A stretch of DNA of 64,000 nucleotides from Cereibacter azotoformans. Its GTDB lineage: Bacteria; Pseudomonadota; Alphaproteobacteria; Rhodobacterales; Rhodobacteraceae. The notes below the pieces were generated by a model. The model worked only from the letters and a program-made list of their open reading frames with translations, was not told where the DNA came from and did not search any database. Shown piece after piece: positions 50,525 to 59,260 of the stretch (positions are counted from its first letter, which is position 1; every line of letters begins with the position of its first letter). The stretch spans positions 1,116,001 through 1,180,000 of the forward strand of contig JAGFXX010000001.1 in assembly GCA_017599285.1 (NCBI GenBank), given 5' to 3'. Both the position numbers and the translations under genes were made by a program.

Positions 50525-52543
50525 TTCATGACCGCCATGAGGGTGATTGTTGCGTTGGCAACCGATGTCCACGAGGAGCCGCTGATGCCTGCAAAGGCCA
50601 AGGTGAGTGATTGGGTACCGGAGACGCCGGGGATCACGCCCATGATGGCACCGGAGTTGTAGCTATCCCCGGTGTGGGAATCCAAGACGGTCCGGTGCGC
50701 CCACCCGTTGTATTGAGAGGTCTGGGCGTTACGGAATATGGCCGCTACCACGTCCCCGGCCGTAGCAGAGATCCAGAAGTAGAGGTCATAGGTGTAGGGT
50801 GCCGATATGGTTGCCGTGAGATAATCCGCGTATCCGCTGCGGGTCTCGTCAACAGGGCCGGGCCTCCCGGATGGGATGGCGTTGGGGGGATATTGCCGGT
50901 TCCATTTCCCAAGTCCTGTGCCTGGCGCCACTACCTCGCTGGATGCGACCGAGACCATCCTGCTGATGGCGTTGGGGGCAAGGATGGGGGTACTGACCGA
51001 CAGGTATGGGATCTTCAGACCCCCGGCCTTGGTGAGCTGCCATCCGGTGCCCGTCGCGGCGTTGAAGTTGTCCGACTGCAGTGCACCGCCGAAGACGGCA
51101 AGGCCCTTCGCGGAGAAGTCTTCGGTGTTGACAAGCTCTGTCGTCAGGCTGTTCGGCGTGACCAGGGTCTGCCCCGACCTTTGCTTCACCACCTCCATGT
51201 TGGTGAGGAACCCGAAGCCGGCTCCTCCCCCGATCCGCACCGCGCGCAGGACGCATTTGGCGGCTCCGGCCGGGGCGGTGGCGGCGGGGGTGGTGACGCT
51301 CTGCCAGGCGCCCGTCGTGACGGTTGTATATCGTCCGGTGTTGGCGACGACCGCGCCATCCGCGTCGAACCAGACATACTGGATGCCGATCTGCGCGTTG
51401 GACCCGCTGTTCCCGGCGCAGGAGTAGCTGGCCACGAACCGCTCCCCGGCCGAACAGTCGAAGCGACCGATCTCGACCACCTGGGGAGCCGCGTCGGTGG
51501 CCAGCCTCAGAATGTAGCCCGTGGGCGCGGTCTGCAGGACCGCCGCCGTGCTGGCCGGGTCCCGAGCCACGATGGAGAAGGAGTCCGGGAGCGGACCCCA
51601 GCCGCGCGTGTCGCCGTAGGGGAGCGCGCCGTTGAAGACGAGGTTGCCCGAGAAGTCCGTCACGACGAACTGCCGCGCGGCTACCGAGCCGTCGAGCAGG
51701 ATGTCGGTGGCGGCCACCCGGAACACGGAGACGGGCCCGTTCGGGTTGTCGGCCGCGACGAGCTCGAGGAGTGCGCTGGCGCCGCCGGCCTTGGCGCGAA
51801 GCACATAGGAGGCGCTGGCATTGCCCTGCAGCGTCGCAAGGGCGGCGCCCTGGGCCGAGATGGACGCCGACTGCGACCCCACCGTGCTCTGCAGGTTCGT
51901 CAACGTGGTCGCCAGCGCGCTCGACGGGCTGATCGTGAGACCGAGGATGCTGTTGATGTTCGACTGGAGAGCCGTGTCGCCACTGTTGATCTGACCCGAA
52001 AGGCTGGTCTGGACCGCGGCGATGGCCGCGTTCGTCTGTGCCGATGTGAGGTAGTTGTTCGACAGGTTGGCGGCCACCTCGGCGGCCCCGGTGATGTCCA
52101 CCACCTCGATCGACTGGATGTCGATACTCATAGACGCGGAGGTCCGGGACCCCGAGACGTAGGCGAAGGGCAGAATGTAAGGGGCCCCGCTGCTTCCGTC
52201 ACTGGTCCATTCGACCTGGAAGGTTCGGATGCTGTTCGGCGCAGGGAACGTCAGGGCCGCAGCCCTGATGTCAGCGACGGAGGCGAAGTCCTTGTCATAT
52301 TTGCGAACCAAATAAATCAGAGCGTTCGCACTGTCCCCAACGAAGGCGGAGTTGTGCCGGGCCTTGATCGTGGCTCGGTAGGTCTTGCCTGCCACGTTCG
52401 GCAGGTAGTTCATGGGGGCGATATGGAAGTTGCCCGTGATGCTGCCGGGGATCCTGACAACGCGGCCCATGTAAGGGTCGGTGGGGAATGTCGCCTGGCC
52501 GCCGAGGGGGGACTTGTTCTCCACAGGCCCGGAGATCGAGTAG
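50521..52543 (-). pseudogene. C-terminal part of a second host-specificity protein
   Basis: About 674 codons match the C-terminal half of the protein at 10886-15307, beginning at YSISGPVENKSPLGG. The N-terminal 800 residues, the tip domain, are gone. The frame is open upstream into unrelated sequence to 52620, giving a false longer ORF. Differences from copy 1 are concentrated in a patch just before the fibre end. Confidence 0.85.
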
Positions 52544-52618
52544 GTCCCCGACGGCTTCCACGACGGCCCGCTGCCGGCCAGCAAGACCAGCCTGCTCGAC
52601 GTCATCGAGGATGTCGGC
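52544..52618 (+). pseudogene. fragment of a pRiA4b ORF-3-like / IS1096 TnpR-like gene
   Basis: On the plus strand the bases read TSLLDVIEDVGTKTIHYIYDFGDNW. That is the conserved core of the pRiA4b ORF-3 family (LLDVL...YLYDFGDxW), cut off after the YDFGDNW motif. It is a remnant with neither start nor proper end. Confidence 0.65.
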
Positions 52619-52638
52619 ACGAAGACGATCCACTACAT

Positions 52639-52800
52639 CTACGACTTCGGCGACAACTGGCAGGCCCGCCGCCATTGCGTCAGCAACGCCCGCGAGATCC
52701 CGTGGCGGCGCGCGACCACCGAGCCCTTCCTGCTGACGGAATGAAAGGGGGAGCCCCGGCGGGAGACCGGAACGCGGTTCGTTATGTCATGTATGGGGGG
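52639..52800 (-). pseudogene. transposase helix-turn-helix remnant (IS66 or IS3 orfA type)
   Basis: The minus strand reads SVVARRHGISRALLTQWRRACQ, the helix-turn-helix of small accessory transposase proteins. Nothing upstream or downstream is complete. A matching IS66 TnpB-type fragment lies at 55128-55280, so one IS66-like element may have been split by later events. Confidence 0.5.
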
Positions 52801-53339
52801 TAATTGACGGGGGCCGTTGGCGGGCCTGTCGCGGTGCCGAAAGTCGCAGGCGATCAGCGGGCACCCCGAGGGCAACCTTAGCCTGGCTCAGGGATGGGGC
52901 CGATGGTGTGGACTTCGTCGATGAGACCCCATCAAGGAGGCCATGCCGAACATGGAGCCTTCAACAGGCAGGCCGTAGGTTCACCTGACCAATGTCAGGA
53001 CATTGCTACGGGTCGAGGCTGAACGAGGGACGGGAGGTGGAGAACTTCTCCATGGTCTCCATCAAGAAGGAGAACACCGTGAGCATCAGCTTACAGGCTC
53101 TCAGCTAGTAGGGTCCAGCATCATCACGCGGAGCGCGTGAGGGCCGAAGTGGAAGGTGGCCGTCTCGGGCGTAGCCTCGGCGGCGGCTTCGGGCTGCACC
53201 GCTTCGGGGGCCGGGAGGGGGTCGCCTGAGTGAAGGCCGGGAGGGTGGCAACGATTGGTCTGAAGCGTTGGTCTGAGGCCATCAGCCTCTTTCCCTTAAC
53301 CTTCGGAAATCGTAGGAGAAATCGGCCCACAGGAGGGTA
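52801..53339. other. intergenic scar between phage remnant and tRNA-Ser
   Basis: No intact gene is seen. A minus-strand stretch ending at 53108 reads TATFHFGPHALRVMMLDPTS, which vaguely resembles the start of BRO-like antirepressors, but it is too short to name. The remainder appears to be decayed mobile DNA. Confidence 0.35.
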
Positions 53340-53430
53340 TGGCGGAGACGAAGGGATTCGAACCCTCGAGACCCTTTAGAGGTCTGCACCCTTAGCAGGG
53401 GTGTGCCTTCGACCACTCGGCCACGTCTCC
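53340..53430 (-). tRNA. tRNA-Ser (anticodon GCT)
   Basis: The minus strand folds as a class II tRNA with acceptor GGAGACG/CGTCTCC, a long variable arm, T arm GGTTCGAATCC and an encoded CCA. The anticodon loop CTGCTAA gives GCT, reading AGC/AGT serine codons. It is a host gene caught between prophage remnants. Confidence 0.93.
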
Positions 53431-53996
53431 GCCAACTCGTCTAGCAGGTCAAGCCTTGGAGATACAAGCGAAATTTCGCGGACCGCAAATTTGCCAAAGT
53501 GGAGGCCTCAACTGCCTGAAATGGCATGGAAAGGCACCGTCCGGAGCAGCTTTTGGGCAAGATTTGGTTATCTGATTTTCTGCGCCAACTGCCGCAAGTT
53601 GCGGCCGGAATCGCCCGGACTCGGGTGGATTCGGAGCGAAATGCACAGGCAGTCTCGGTGTTCCCTGCGTGGCCAGATGTCGTCAGTCCATCGGCCCACC
53701 GCCAGGAATTTCTGCGACTTCAGCAACGCACCGATCTCTTGCGGATGGTGTCCCACTTCGTTCTCTAATCGCCTTGGTCAGGCGCTGATCTCTCTGCCGT
53801 TGATCCTGGGTGCCGGGCTCTGAGGTTCTCTCCGTGGTCACCGCGCGGGAGCCACATGTTGGCGTTCAGGGTCGGGTGGATCGAAGTGGTGTGCGCGGTC
53901 GGTACCGCATACCCGGGAGCGATCTCACCCTCGCCGCGCGTCCCGGCTGGACGCATTCCGTTACGCTGGCTGTCAGCGTCGTTCCGTTCGTTTTCC
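53431..53996. other. gene-free stretch between tRNA-Ser and the IS110 transposase
   Basis: The 566 bases are lower in GC than the surroundings. Open frames here are short and lack ribosome sites. The last part (from about 53,820) probably includes the 3' flank of the IS110-like element; no terminal repeat is visible, as is usual for that family. Confidence 0.4.
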
Positions 53997-55028
53997 TTAT
54001 GCCACCGCGGCCTCCCGGAAGGGCGTGTTGGTGCGCCACATGGCGTGCAGCGTCACCGCCAGCTTCCGGGCCAGCGCCACCTTTGCCTTGCGCGGCCCGG
54101 TCCTCTCGGCAATCGCCTTGGCCCAATCCCGCAGGCGTGGGCCACCCAGGTTCCGGCAGAAGATTGCGTTCGCGGCTTCAAACAGGCACTTCCTCGTGAA
54201 GGCATCTCCCCGTTTGGACACCCGCCCGTTCCGGCTGATCTCTCCGGACTCGTAGCGCCTGGGCGTCAGCCCAAGATAAGCGCCCGCGCTGGAGGATCGG
54301 CGGAAGCGGGAGGCATCATCGAAGGCCGCGACAACCGCCATTGCCGTGATCGGTCCCACGCCGGGCGCAGTCATCAGCAGGCGGACCGTCGCATGACGCC
54401 TGGCAACCGCCCTGATCCGACTATCGAGCGCGGCGATGCGGGCGAGGATGTCCCGCCTGGCCTGCATGAGCGCCTCGAAGATCGGCACGAGGTCCGGGAC
54501 AACGGTCAGCTCGTCCCGGATGATCTCCTCGGCGCGGCGCTTGAACCCGCCGACCCGCTTGCCGAACATGATGCCGAAGGTCTTCAGCAGCCCCCGGATC
54601 TCGTTCTCCAGCCTGACGCGCATGCCAACCAGCGCCTCCCGCGCGGTCAGCATCGCCCGGTTGACATAGGCATCGTGGCTCTTGATCTGCGCGGCCTTGA
54701 ACCACCCGGTGCGGACGATCTGCGCGAGCCCGCGGGCATCATGCCGGTCGGTCTTGTTCGGCATCATCTTCAGCACGCCATTGGCGTGGCGCGCATCAAT
54801 GCAGATGATCGGGACCTGCCTTTCCGTAAGGGCGTTCCAGAGCCAGACCGCCAGAGGCCCGGTCTCCATGCCGACCCGCTCGAGACCGCTGGCGCGTTCG
54901 GCCAGCCAGCCGGTGATCGCATCCGGGCAGGTCGGAACCTTCGTCTCGGCTACGAGCACCCCGTCCTGCCCCACCACGCAGATCGCTGTCTCTTCCTGGG
55001 ACACGTCCAACGCCGCAAACACTCCCAT
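53997..55028 (-). CDS. IS110-family transposase
   Basis: The 343-residue product has the IS110 layout. There is an N-terminal DEDD RuvC-like domain (MGVFAALDVSQEETAICVVG, CIDARHANG, NKTDRHDARGLAQ) and a C-terminal Transposase_20 domain with APGVGPITAMAVVAAF and SSAGAYLGLTPRRYES, which includes the conserved Ser. It appears complete. IS110 elements use a structured guide RNA from the non-coding flank; the long flanks here (53,431-53,996 and 55,029-55,130) are where that would be encoded. Longer ORF extension to 55268 is spurious. Confidence 0.9.
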   Translation of the reverse strand: MGVFAALDVSQEETAICVVGQDGVLVAETKVPTCPDAITGWLAERASGLERVGMETGPLAVWLWNALTERQVPIICIDARHANGVLKMMPNKTDRHDARGLAQIVRTGWFKAAQIKSHDAYVNRAMLTAREALVGMRVRLENEIRGLLKTFGIMFGKRVGGFKRRAEEIIRDELTVVPDLVPIFEALMQARRDILARIAALDSRIRAVARRHATVRLLMTAPGVGPITAMAVVAAFDDASRFRRSSSAGAYLGLTPRRYESGEISRNGRVSKRGDAFTRKCLFEAANAIFCRNLGGPRLRDWAKAIAERTGPRKAKVALARKLAVTLHAMWRTNTPFREAAVA

Positions 55029-55127
55029 CGCATCCTCCTTGCTCAAGCCCCGGCGAAGTGCCGGAGCGACAGACCCATCCTGCAACGGCGACGACCGCGG
55101 GTGGGACGTGGCGATTACGCTAAGTGG

Positions 55128-55280
55128 TGTAGCTGGCGGCGAGCCTCGCGCTCTCGGCCCGCCGCCGGGCTTGCATCGATCACGTCCGCCGGAAGCTCGG
55201 CCTTCGGCCAGGGAAAACGCCCGCGCTCGAGCACCTTGTAATAGAGGCAGAACCCCTGGCCATCCCAAGAAAGGTGCTTG
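55128..55280 (-). pseudogene. IS66 TnpB (Orf2) fragment
   Basis: On the minus strand DRIKHLSWDGQGFCLYYKVLERGRFPWPKA is the unmistakable conserved core of the IS66 Orf2/TnpB family, followed by a short decayed C-terminus. The N-terminal half is missing. Confidence 0.75.
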
Positions 55281-55500
55281 ATCCTGTCACCCACCTGCTC
55301 GGCCCAGCGGCGCTGATCCTGCGCAAGCGACGGCAGCGCCCGGTAGGATTCGGCCAGCGCCGGTCGTGCTCGGCGCGGCGGATGTCGTCCCAGCGCGCGG
55401 TGGGCACGAGGTTCCCGAGCCGGAGCCGGAAGGCCGCGACCCGGGAAACGGCCGGCGGAAGATGGCCGCGAGATCAGGCACCGGCATCCTCCGCCGCCGC
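55281..55500 (-). pseudogene. two fused fragments of a gp30-like head gene
   Basis: The sequence matches the head morphogenesis gene near 25960-26025 and then jumps to 26680-26810, so about 0.65 kb has been deleted between. The 5' end overlaps the portal fragment as in the intact phage. Confidence 0.8.
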
Positions 55501-55772
55501 ACGCCCCCCGGCATGGGCGGCCATCATCGCCTGCGCCATCACATTGGCCAGGTCGCCCGCGTCGATCCCGGGAAAGCCCGCGAGCAGCATCTCGCGGAAC
55601 TCGGCCAGCGAGCCCGCCGCCGCCGCCAGCATCGCCTCCACCCGCTCGATCATCGCGCCCACCGCCGGCGCCGCCTCGGCCGCCAGCCGGTCCGCCAGCA
55701 GCGCCGCCGGATCGTCACTCGCTGGGAGGGCCGCTGGAGCCGCTTCCGCCTGCAGGGCTGTCTCGGGTGCGC
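55487..55772 (-). pseudogene. C-terminal fragment of a portal (gp29-like) gene
   Basis: Roughly 95 codons follow the last part of the portal gene (ETALQAEAAPAAL to AAHAGGRAAAEDAGA) with few differences. It breaks off near 55772, where left-end sequence follows, so more than 15 kb of phage has been lost here. Confidence 0.85.
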
Positions 55773-55785
55773 GCCGGGGGCTCAG

Positions 55786-55936
55786 GGGCCTGTCTGACGA
55801 CTTCCTGCCAGACTTGCGCCGCCGCCCGCTTTCACGGCGCGCACCCGACAACGCATTGATTTCCCGCGCTGATCCGCCTTCTTCCGAGGTCGTCCGGGGA
55901 CTTCCGGGTTCCTGCAGGTTGTACTGTCCCCTTACA
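55786..55936. mobile_element. second Mu-like left end
   Basis: These 151 bases match 46856-47010 closely and end in the same CTTACA terminus. They represent the left end of a prophage remnant, joined by deletion to the portal fragment. The bases 55937-55941 (GGGTG) then separate it from another right end. Confidence 0.85.
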
Positions 55937-55941
55937 GGGTG

Positions 55942-56000
55942 TGTAGCGGGACAGCAGATCTTGCAGGACGGGACAGCAGAAGTTGCAGCAGGCGCATTTT
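55942..56000. mobile_element. third Mu-like right end
   Basis: The sequence TGTAGCGGGACAGCAG and both 19-bp transposase-site repeats are present as at 7381-7427 and 47016-47062. After about 59 bases it departs from the other two copies, so it comes from a related but distinct phage. Confidence 0.85.
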
Positions 56001-56127
56001 CGCCCGGTTGCCTCGCGGACATGGATGAGCCTTGCCAGTTCGCCTCCTTCTGCAGCTCGGCTGCGCGACCCTGCCAAGGGCCTCTAAAGCGCATTTAAAG
56101 AGGCAACCCGCACCGCGCTCCGGGTCC

Positions 56128-56155
56128 GGACCGTCGTCGCAGGACGACGGTCCGA
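56128..56155 (-). terminator. hairpin of the third right end
   Basis: A perfect 12-bp stem (CGGACCGTCGTC, GCAG loop, complement) lies between the right terminus and the first broken tail gene, in the same place as the 7642-7672 hairpin but with unrelated sequence. It probably ends late transcription. Confidence 0.5.
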
Positions 56156-56165
56156 TGGATGCCGA

Positions 56166-56633
56166 TCAGGAGTCCGGTTCGAGCGTCCAGTTCGAGACCA
56201 GCAGCTCCGGTCTGGGGGTGGCGTTGCCTCCCGCGTGGCCGCTGATCGAATAGGTGGTGTTCACCTGCGCCATCCTGAACCGGCCGAAGATCTCGCGCAC
56301 CTCGGGCACGTCATTGATCGAGAGGAGGATGGTCTCGGCATCCTCGGCCACCTCGATCTGCGCGATGGCGCCCAGCCGGGCGGTCTCGAGGGGTGCGGCG
56401 AGCGAGATCCAGACCGCGGAGAGCCCGAGATAGACCTGCGCCACATGCCAGGCCTCCGGGGCGGTGATGCCACCTCGGCCATGATCAGCGGGTAGTCGAC
56501 GGGATCGGGTTCGGGGTCGGCCAGATAGGCGCGGGCCTCGGCCTCTTTGCGCAGGTAGAGCATCTCCTGCACGGCGATCATCGTGACGTATCGTCGGCGC
56601 ACGGCGTCGGCGGCGCTGTTCACGCACCCGACC
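56166..56633 (-). pseudogene. broken tail-tip associated gene of the third remnant
   Basis: The product resembles that of 10236-10889 but loses a base near 56470, which shifts the frame, and lacks the N-terminal 80 residues. Its C-terminus is different (EVREIFGRFRMAQVNTTYSISGHAGG), with a sequence not present in the other copies. The 5' side is fused directly to the NlpC-like fragment. Confidence 0.75.
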
Positions 56634-56635
56634 CC

Positions 56636-56988
56636 CGGGCTGCAGGACATAGATCCCCTCCCCCTGCACGATCCCGAGCGCCGGCTGCCCCCGTCGCCCT
56701 CGACCACGGCGATGTCGCCGACCTGCGCCATCAGCGGCGGGATCTCGGGAAGCGGGCGGCATACCAGCCAACATGGTCTTCAAAGCCCTCGCGGCGGACC
56801 AGCAAAAGCCCCCGTTCAAAGGAGGTGTAACGCCCCCTCCAGCCGGCCGCGGGATCCTCGCCCGTCATCGCCTCCACCGCGCCGCCTACAAAGAGCCCGC
56901 AGTCGTGCTGTCCCCATGCGAAGGGCCGGCGGGCGGCCTTGGCCACGAAGCTCACGAGGCGCGGGCGCCAGTCGGGCAGCCGGGTCAT
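56636..56988 (-). pseudogene. frameshifted NlpC/DUF6950-like tail gene
   Basis: The sequence follows 15345-15711, including FAWGQHDCGLFVGGAVEAM, but loses one base near 56750 (ctcgggaag for ctcggggaag). Its C-terminal codons are joined to another gene. The 4.4-kb tip gene that should follow is absent. Confidence 0.8.
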
Positions 56989-57063
56989 TTGCGATCCCTC
57001 TTGAAGACAACGGAGTCGAAGGCCGGCGAGCTCTTGGCCGCTCCCGCCTTCTTCTCGCCCCAG
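56985..57063 (-). pseudogene. C-terminal stub of the DUF2163-like tail gene
   Basis: The last 26 codons of the gene at 15708-16364 (WGEKKAGAAKSSPAFDSVVFKRDRK) remain, followed by unrelated sequence at 57064. This is the right boundary of phage-derived DNA. The 134 bases to the Ku gene show no gene. Confidence 0.8.
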
Positions 57064-57197
57064 TAGCCCGGCATCATCATGGGCGCCAAGTTCACCGAGG
57101 GCGTTGTCCGAATGCGACGCAACCGAGAGCCGTACCGCCCGACGGGATCGGGCCGCGAAGATCAGCCATAGCTCATCAGAGCCTCCTGGCGCCCCTG

Positions 57198-58001
57198 TCA
57201 GCCAGTCTTGCGGCGCCTCGGCCGTTCGGAGGCGGCGACGCTGTCGCGCAAGGCCGCCATGAGATCCTCCGGCTGCCCCGCTTTCTTCGGCGCCGCCTTG
57301 CGCCTGGGCTTCCGCCCCTCGAGCTTGGCCTTCACCAGATCGGCCAGCGCCGCATCATAGCGGTCATCGTAGGCGGCGGGATCGAACCGGCCCGCCTTGG
57401 TCGCGATGATATGTTTCGCCAGTTCCAGCATCTCGCCCTTGACCGACAGGCGGGGCATGTCGGCGAAGGCCTCCTCGGACGACCGCACCTCATAGTCGAA
57501 GTTCAGCGTGTTGGCGATCAGGCCCGCGCCGTGCGGGCGCACCAGCACCGTCCGCAAGCGCCGGAACAGCACGGTTCGGGCCAGCGCCGCCGCCTTCTTC
57601 GCCTTCAGCCCGTCACGGATGAGCCCGAAGGCCTCTTCGGCGGCCTCTCCGGCCGGGGTGAGATAGTAGGGCTTGTCGAAATAGGCGCCGTCCACCTCGC
57701 GGCAGGGCACGAAACAGTCGATGCGCAGGCACTTGTCGCTTTCGGGGACGGCGGCCGTGATCTCTTCGGGATCGAGTTGCACGAACTCGTTCGGTGCCAC
57801 CTCGTAGCCCTTGACCTGATCCTCGCGCGGGACGGGCTTGCCGCTGGCCGCATCGACGAACTCCCGTCGGACGCGGTTGCCGGTCTGCCGGTTCACCGTG
57901 TGAAAGCTCACCCGGTCGGACGTCGAGGCCGCGGCATGAAGCGCCACGGCGCAGCTCACCTGCCCCACCGCCAGCCAGCCCTTCCAGATCGCTCTGGGCA
58001 T
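57198..58001 (-). CDS. ku: Ku protein (non-homologous end joining)
   Basis: The 267-residue product is a bacterial Ku homodimer subunit: MPRAIWKGWLAVGQVSCAVAL start, SFHTVNRQTGNRVRREFVD, VPNEFVQLDPEEI, DKPYYLTPAGEAAEEAFGLI, and the Lys/Arg-rich C-terminus that recruits LigD. It binds broken DNA ends. No ligD is in the window. The closeness to transposition scars and deletions is suggestive but may be chance. Confidence 0.92.
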   Translation of the reverse strand: MPRAIWKGWLAVGQVSCAVALHAAASTSDRVSFHTVNRQTGNRVRREFVDAASGKPVPREDQVKGYEVAPNEFVQLDPEEITAAVPESDKCLRIDCFVPCREVDGAYFDKPYYLTPAGEAAEEAFGLIRDGLKAKKAAALARTVLFRRLRTVLVRPHGAGLIANTLNFDYEVRSSEEAFADMPRLSVKGEMLELAKHIIATKAGRFDPAAYDDRYDAALADLVKAKLEGRKPRRKAAPKKAGQPEDLMAALRDSVAASERPRRRKTG

Positions 58002-58151
58002 TCGAAACCTCCCTTGACCCGGCGCTGGACCGTCCCGTGCCGGACCGGCACCCGAAGGAAGTCTTCAACCTTCACGATGGTTCCGCAGGGGAAGGCGCTC
58101 CGTCACGCAGATTCGAGTCGAATGCGCCCGGGCCCGTGCTAGATTTGCGAG

Positions 58152-58811
58152 ATGATGACGCGCTTTGCCCCCCGCTCCGAATACAGCCGCGCCGAGAGAC
58201 TCTCGGATGCCGCCGTCCATGTCTCAGGCATCGCGGCGGCGCTGTGTGGCGTGCCCGTCCTCATCGCGCTGACGGTCCTGTGGCGCGGCGACGGCATGGC
58301 CGTGGCGGGTGCCGCGATCTACGGCGTGACGCTCCTGCTGATGATCTTCTGCTCCGCCATCTACCACATGGTCCCGCACCCGGACTGGACCGCCCTCCTG
58401 CGTCGGCTCGACCATTCGGCGATCTATTGCAAGATTGCCGGCACCTATTCGGCCTTTACCCTGATCTCGGGCACGGGCCTGTCGCTCCTCGCCGGGATCT
58501 GGGTCGCCGCCCTCTGCGGCACGGCGCTGAAGCTCCACTCGCCCGAGAAGTACCGCTGGGCGGCGCTGGCGCTCTATCTCGGTATGGGCTGGGTGGGCGT
58601 GCTGCTGGGCTGGCCGATCTTTGCCGCGCTGACCATGCCGGTTCTGGTCCTCATGGCGGTGGGCGGGATTCTTTATACCGTGGGGGTCTTCTTCTTCCTG
58701 TTCGAACGCTTGCCCTTCCACAACACGATCTGGCATCTCTTCGTCCTGACCGCGAGCATCCTCTTCTACGCCGCGGTCTTCACCCATGTCGCCGGAACGG
58801 CGGCCGCCTGA
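58152..58811 (+). CDS. hemolysin III / PAQR-family membrane protein
   Basis: The 219-residue product has seven predicted membrane helices and the PAQR-type motif set: SAIYHMVPH (first His), LDHSAIYCKIAGTYSAF and a final FHNTIWHLFV. The family may act as a membrane hydrolase or lipid-sensing protein; the historical name is hemolysin III. It is divergent from ku, with the 150-bp gap holding both promoters. The second ATG may be the real start. Confidence 0.88.
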   Translation: MMTRFAPRSEYSRAERLSDAAVHVSGIAAALCGVPVLIALTVLWRGDGMAVAGAAIYGVTLLLMIFCSAIYHMVPHPDWTALLRRLDHSAIYCKIAGTYSAFTLISGTGLSLLAGIWVAALCGTALKLHSPEKYRWAALALYLGMGWVGVLLGWPIFAALTMPVLVLMAVGGILYTVGVFFFLFERLPFHNTIWHLFVLTASILFYAAVFTHVAGTAAA

Positions 58812-58821
58812 GAGGACGAGA

Positions 58822-59253
58822 ATGCAGGACGACCCCCATGAGCTGAAGCGGTTCCTCGCCGCGCAGATGCCCGTGTTCGACACGGTGGTGAAGGAATTGC
58901 GCAACGGCCGAAAGGAAAGCCACTGGATGTGGTTCATCTTTCCGCAGTTGAGGGGTCTCGGCCAGTCCGAGACGGCGATCCGCTACGGGATCGGCTCGCT
59001 CGACGAGGCGCGGGCCTATCTTGCCCATCCCGTTCTCGGCAAGCGGCTTGAGTTTGCGACCGAGCTGGTTCTCTCGGCCGATCCGGCCTCGGTCCGCGAC
59101 CTGTTCGGCACGCCGGACGATCTGAAGTTCCATTCGTGCATGAGCCTCTTCGACGCCGCCGACGGCAGCGCCCATTCCGTCTTCCGCTCGGCGCTCGGGC
59201 GCTGGTTCGCGGGCCGGCCCGACAGCGGCACGGCACGGCTGCTCGGCCTGTGA
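58822..59253 (+). CDS. DUF1810 family protein
   Basis: The 143-residue product MQDDPHELKRFLAAQMPVFDTVVKELRNGRKESHWMWFIFPQLRGLGQS matches the DUF1810 family (E. coli YbiA-unrelated, calpastatin-like name in some databases). Start ATG 58822 follows GAGAGGACGAG, 11 bases after the hemolysin-III stop. It is soluble and its role is unknown. Confidence 0.88.
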   Translation: MQDDPHELKRFLAAQMPVFDTVVKELRNGRKESHWMWFIFPQLRGLGQSETAIRYGIGSLDEARAYLAHPVLGKRLEFATELVLSADPASVRDLFGTPDDLKFHSCMSLFDAADGSAHSVFRSALGRWFAGRPDSGTARLLGL

Positions 59254-59260
59254 GGACCGC

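Larger units (their letters stand above)
47016..52543 (-). mobile_element. right-end segment of a second Mu-like prophage (tandem copy of 7381-12912)
   Basis: The 5.5 kb run parallel to the right end of prophage 1, including both transposase-site repeats, the hairpin and the fibre genes, with scattered substitutions. The copy stops abruptly inside the large tail gene, where unrelated IS-like sequence begins. Non-uniform differences (a variable patch near 51000-51120) show it is a diverged relative, not a recent assembly duplicate. Confidence 0.9.
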
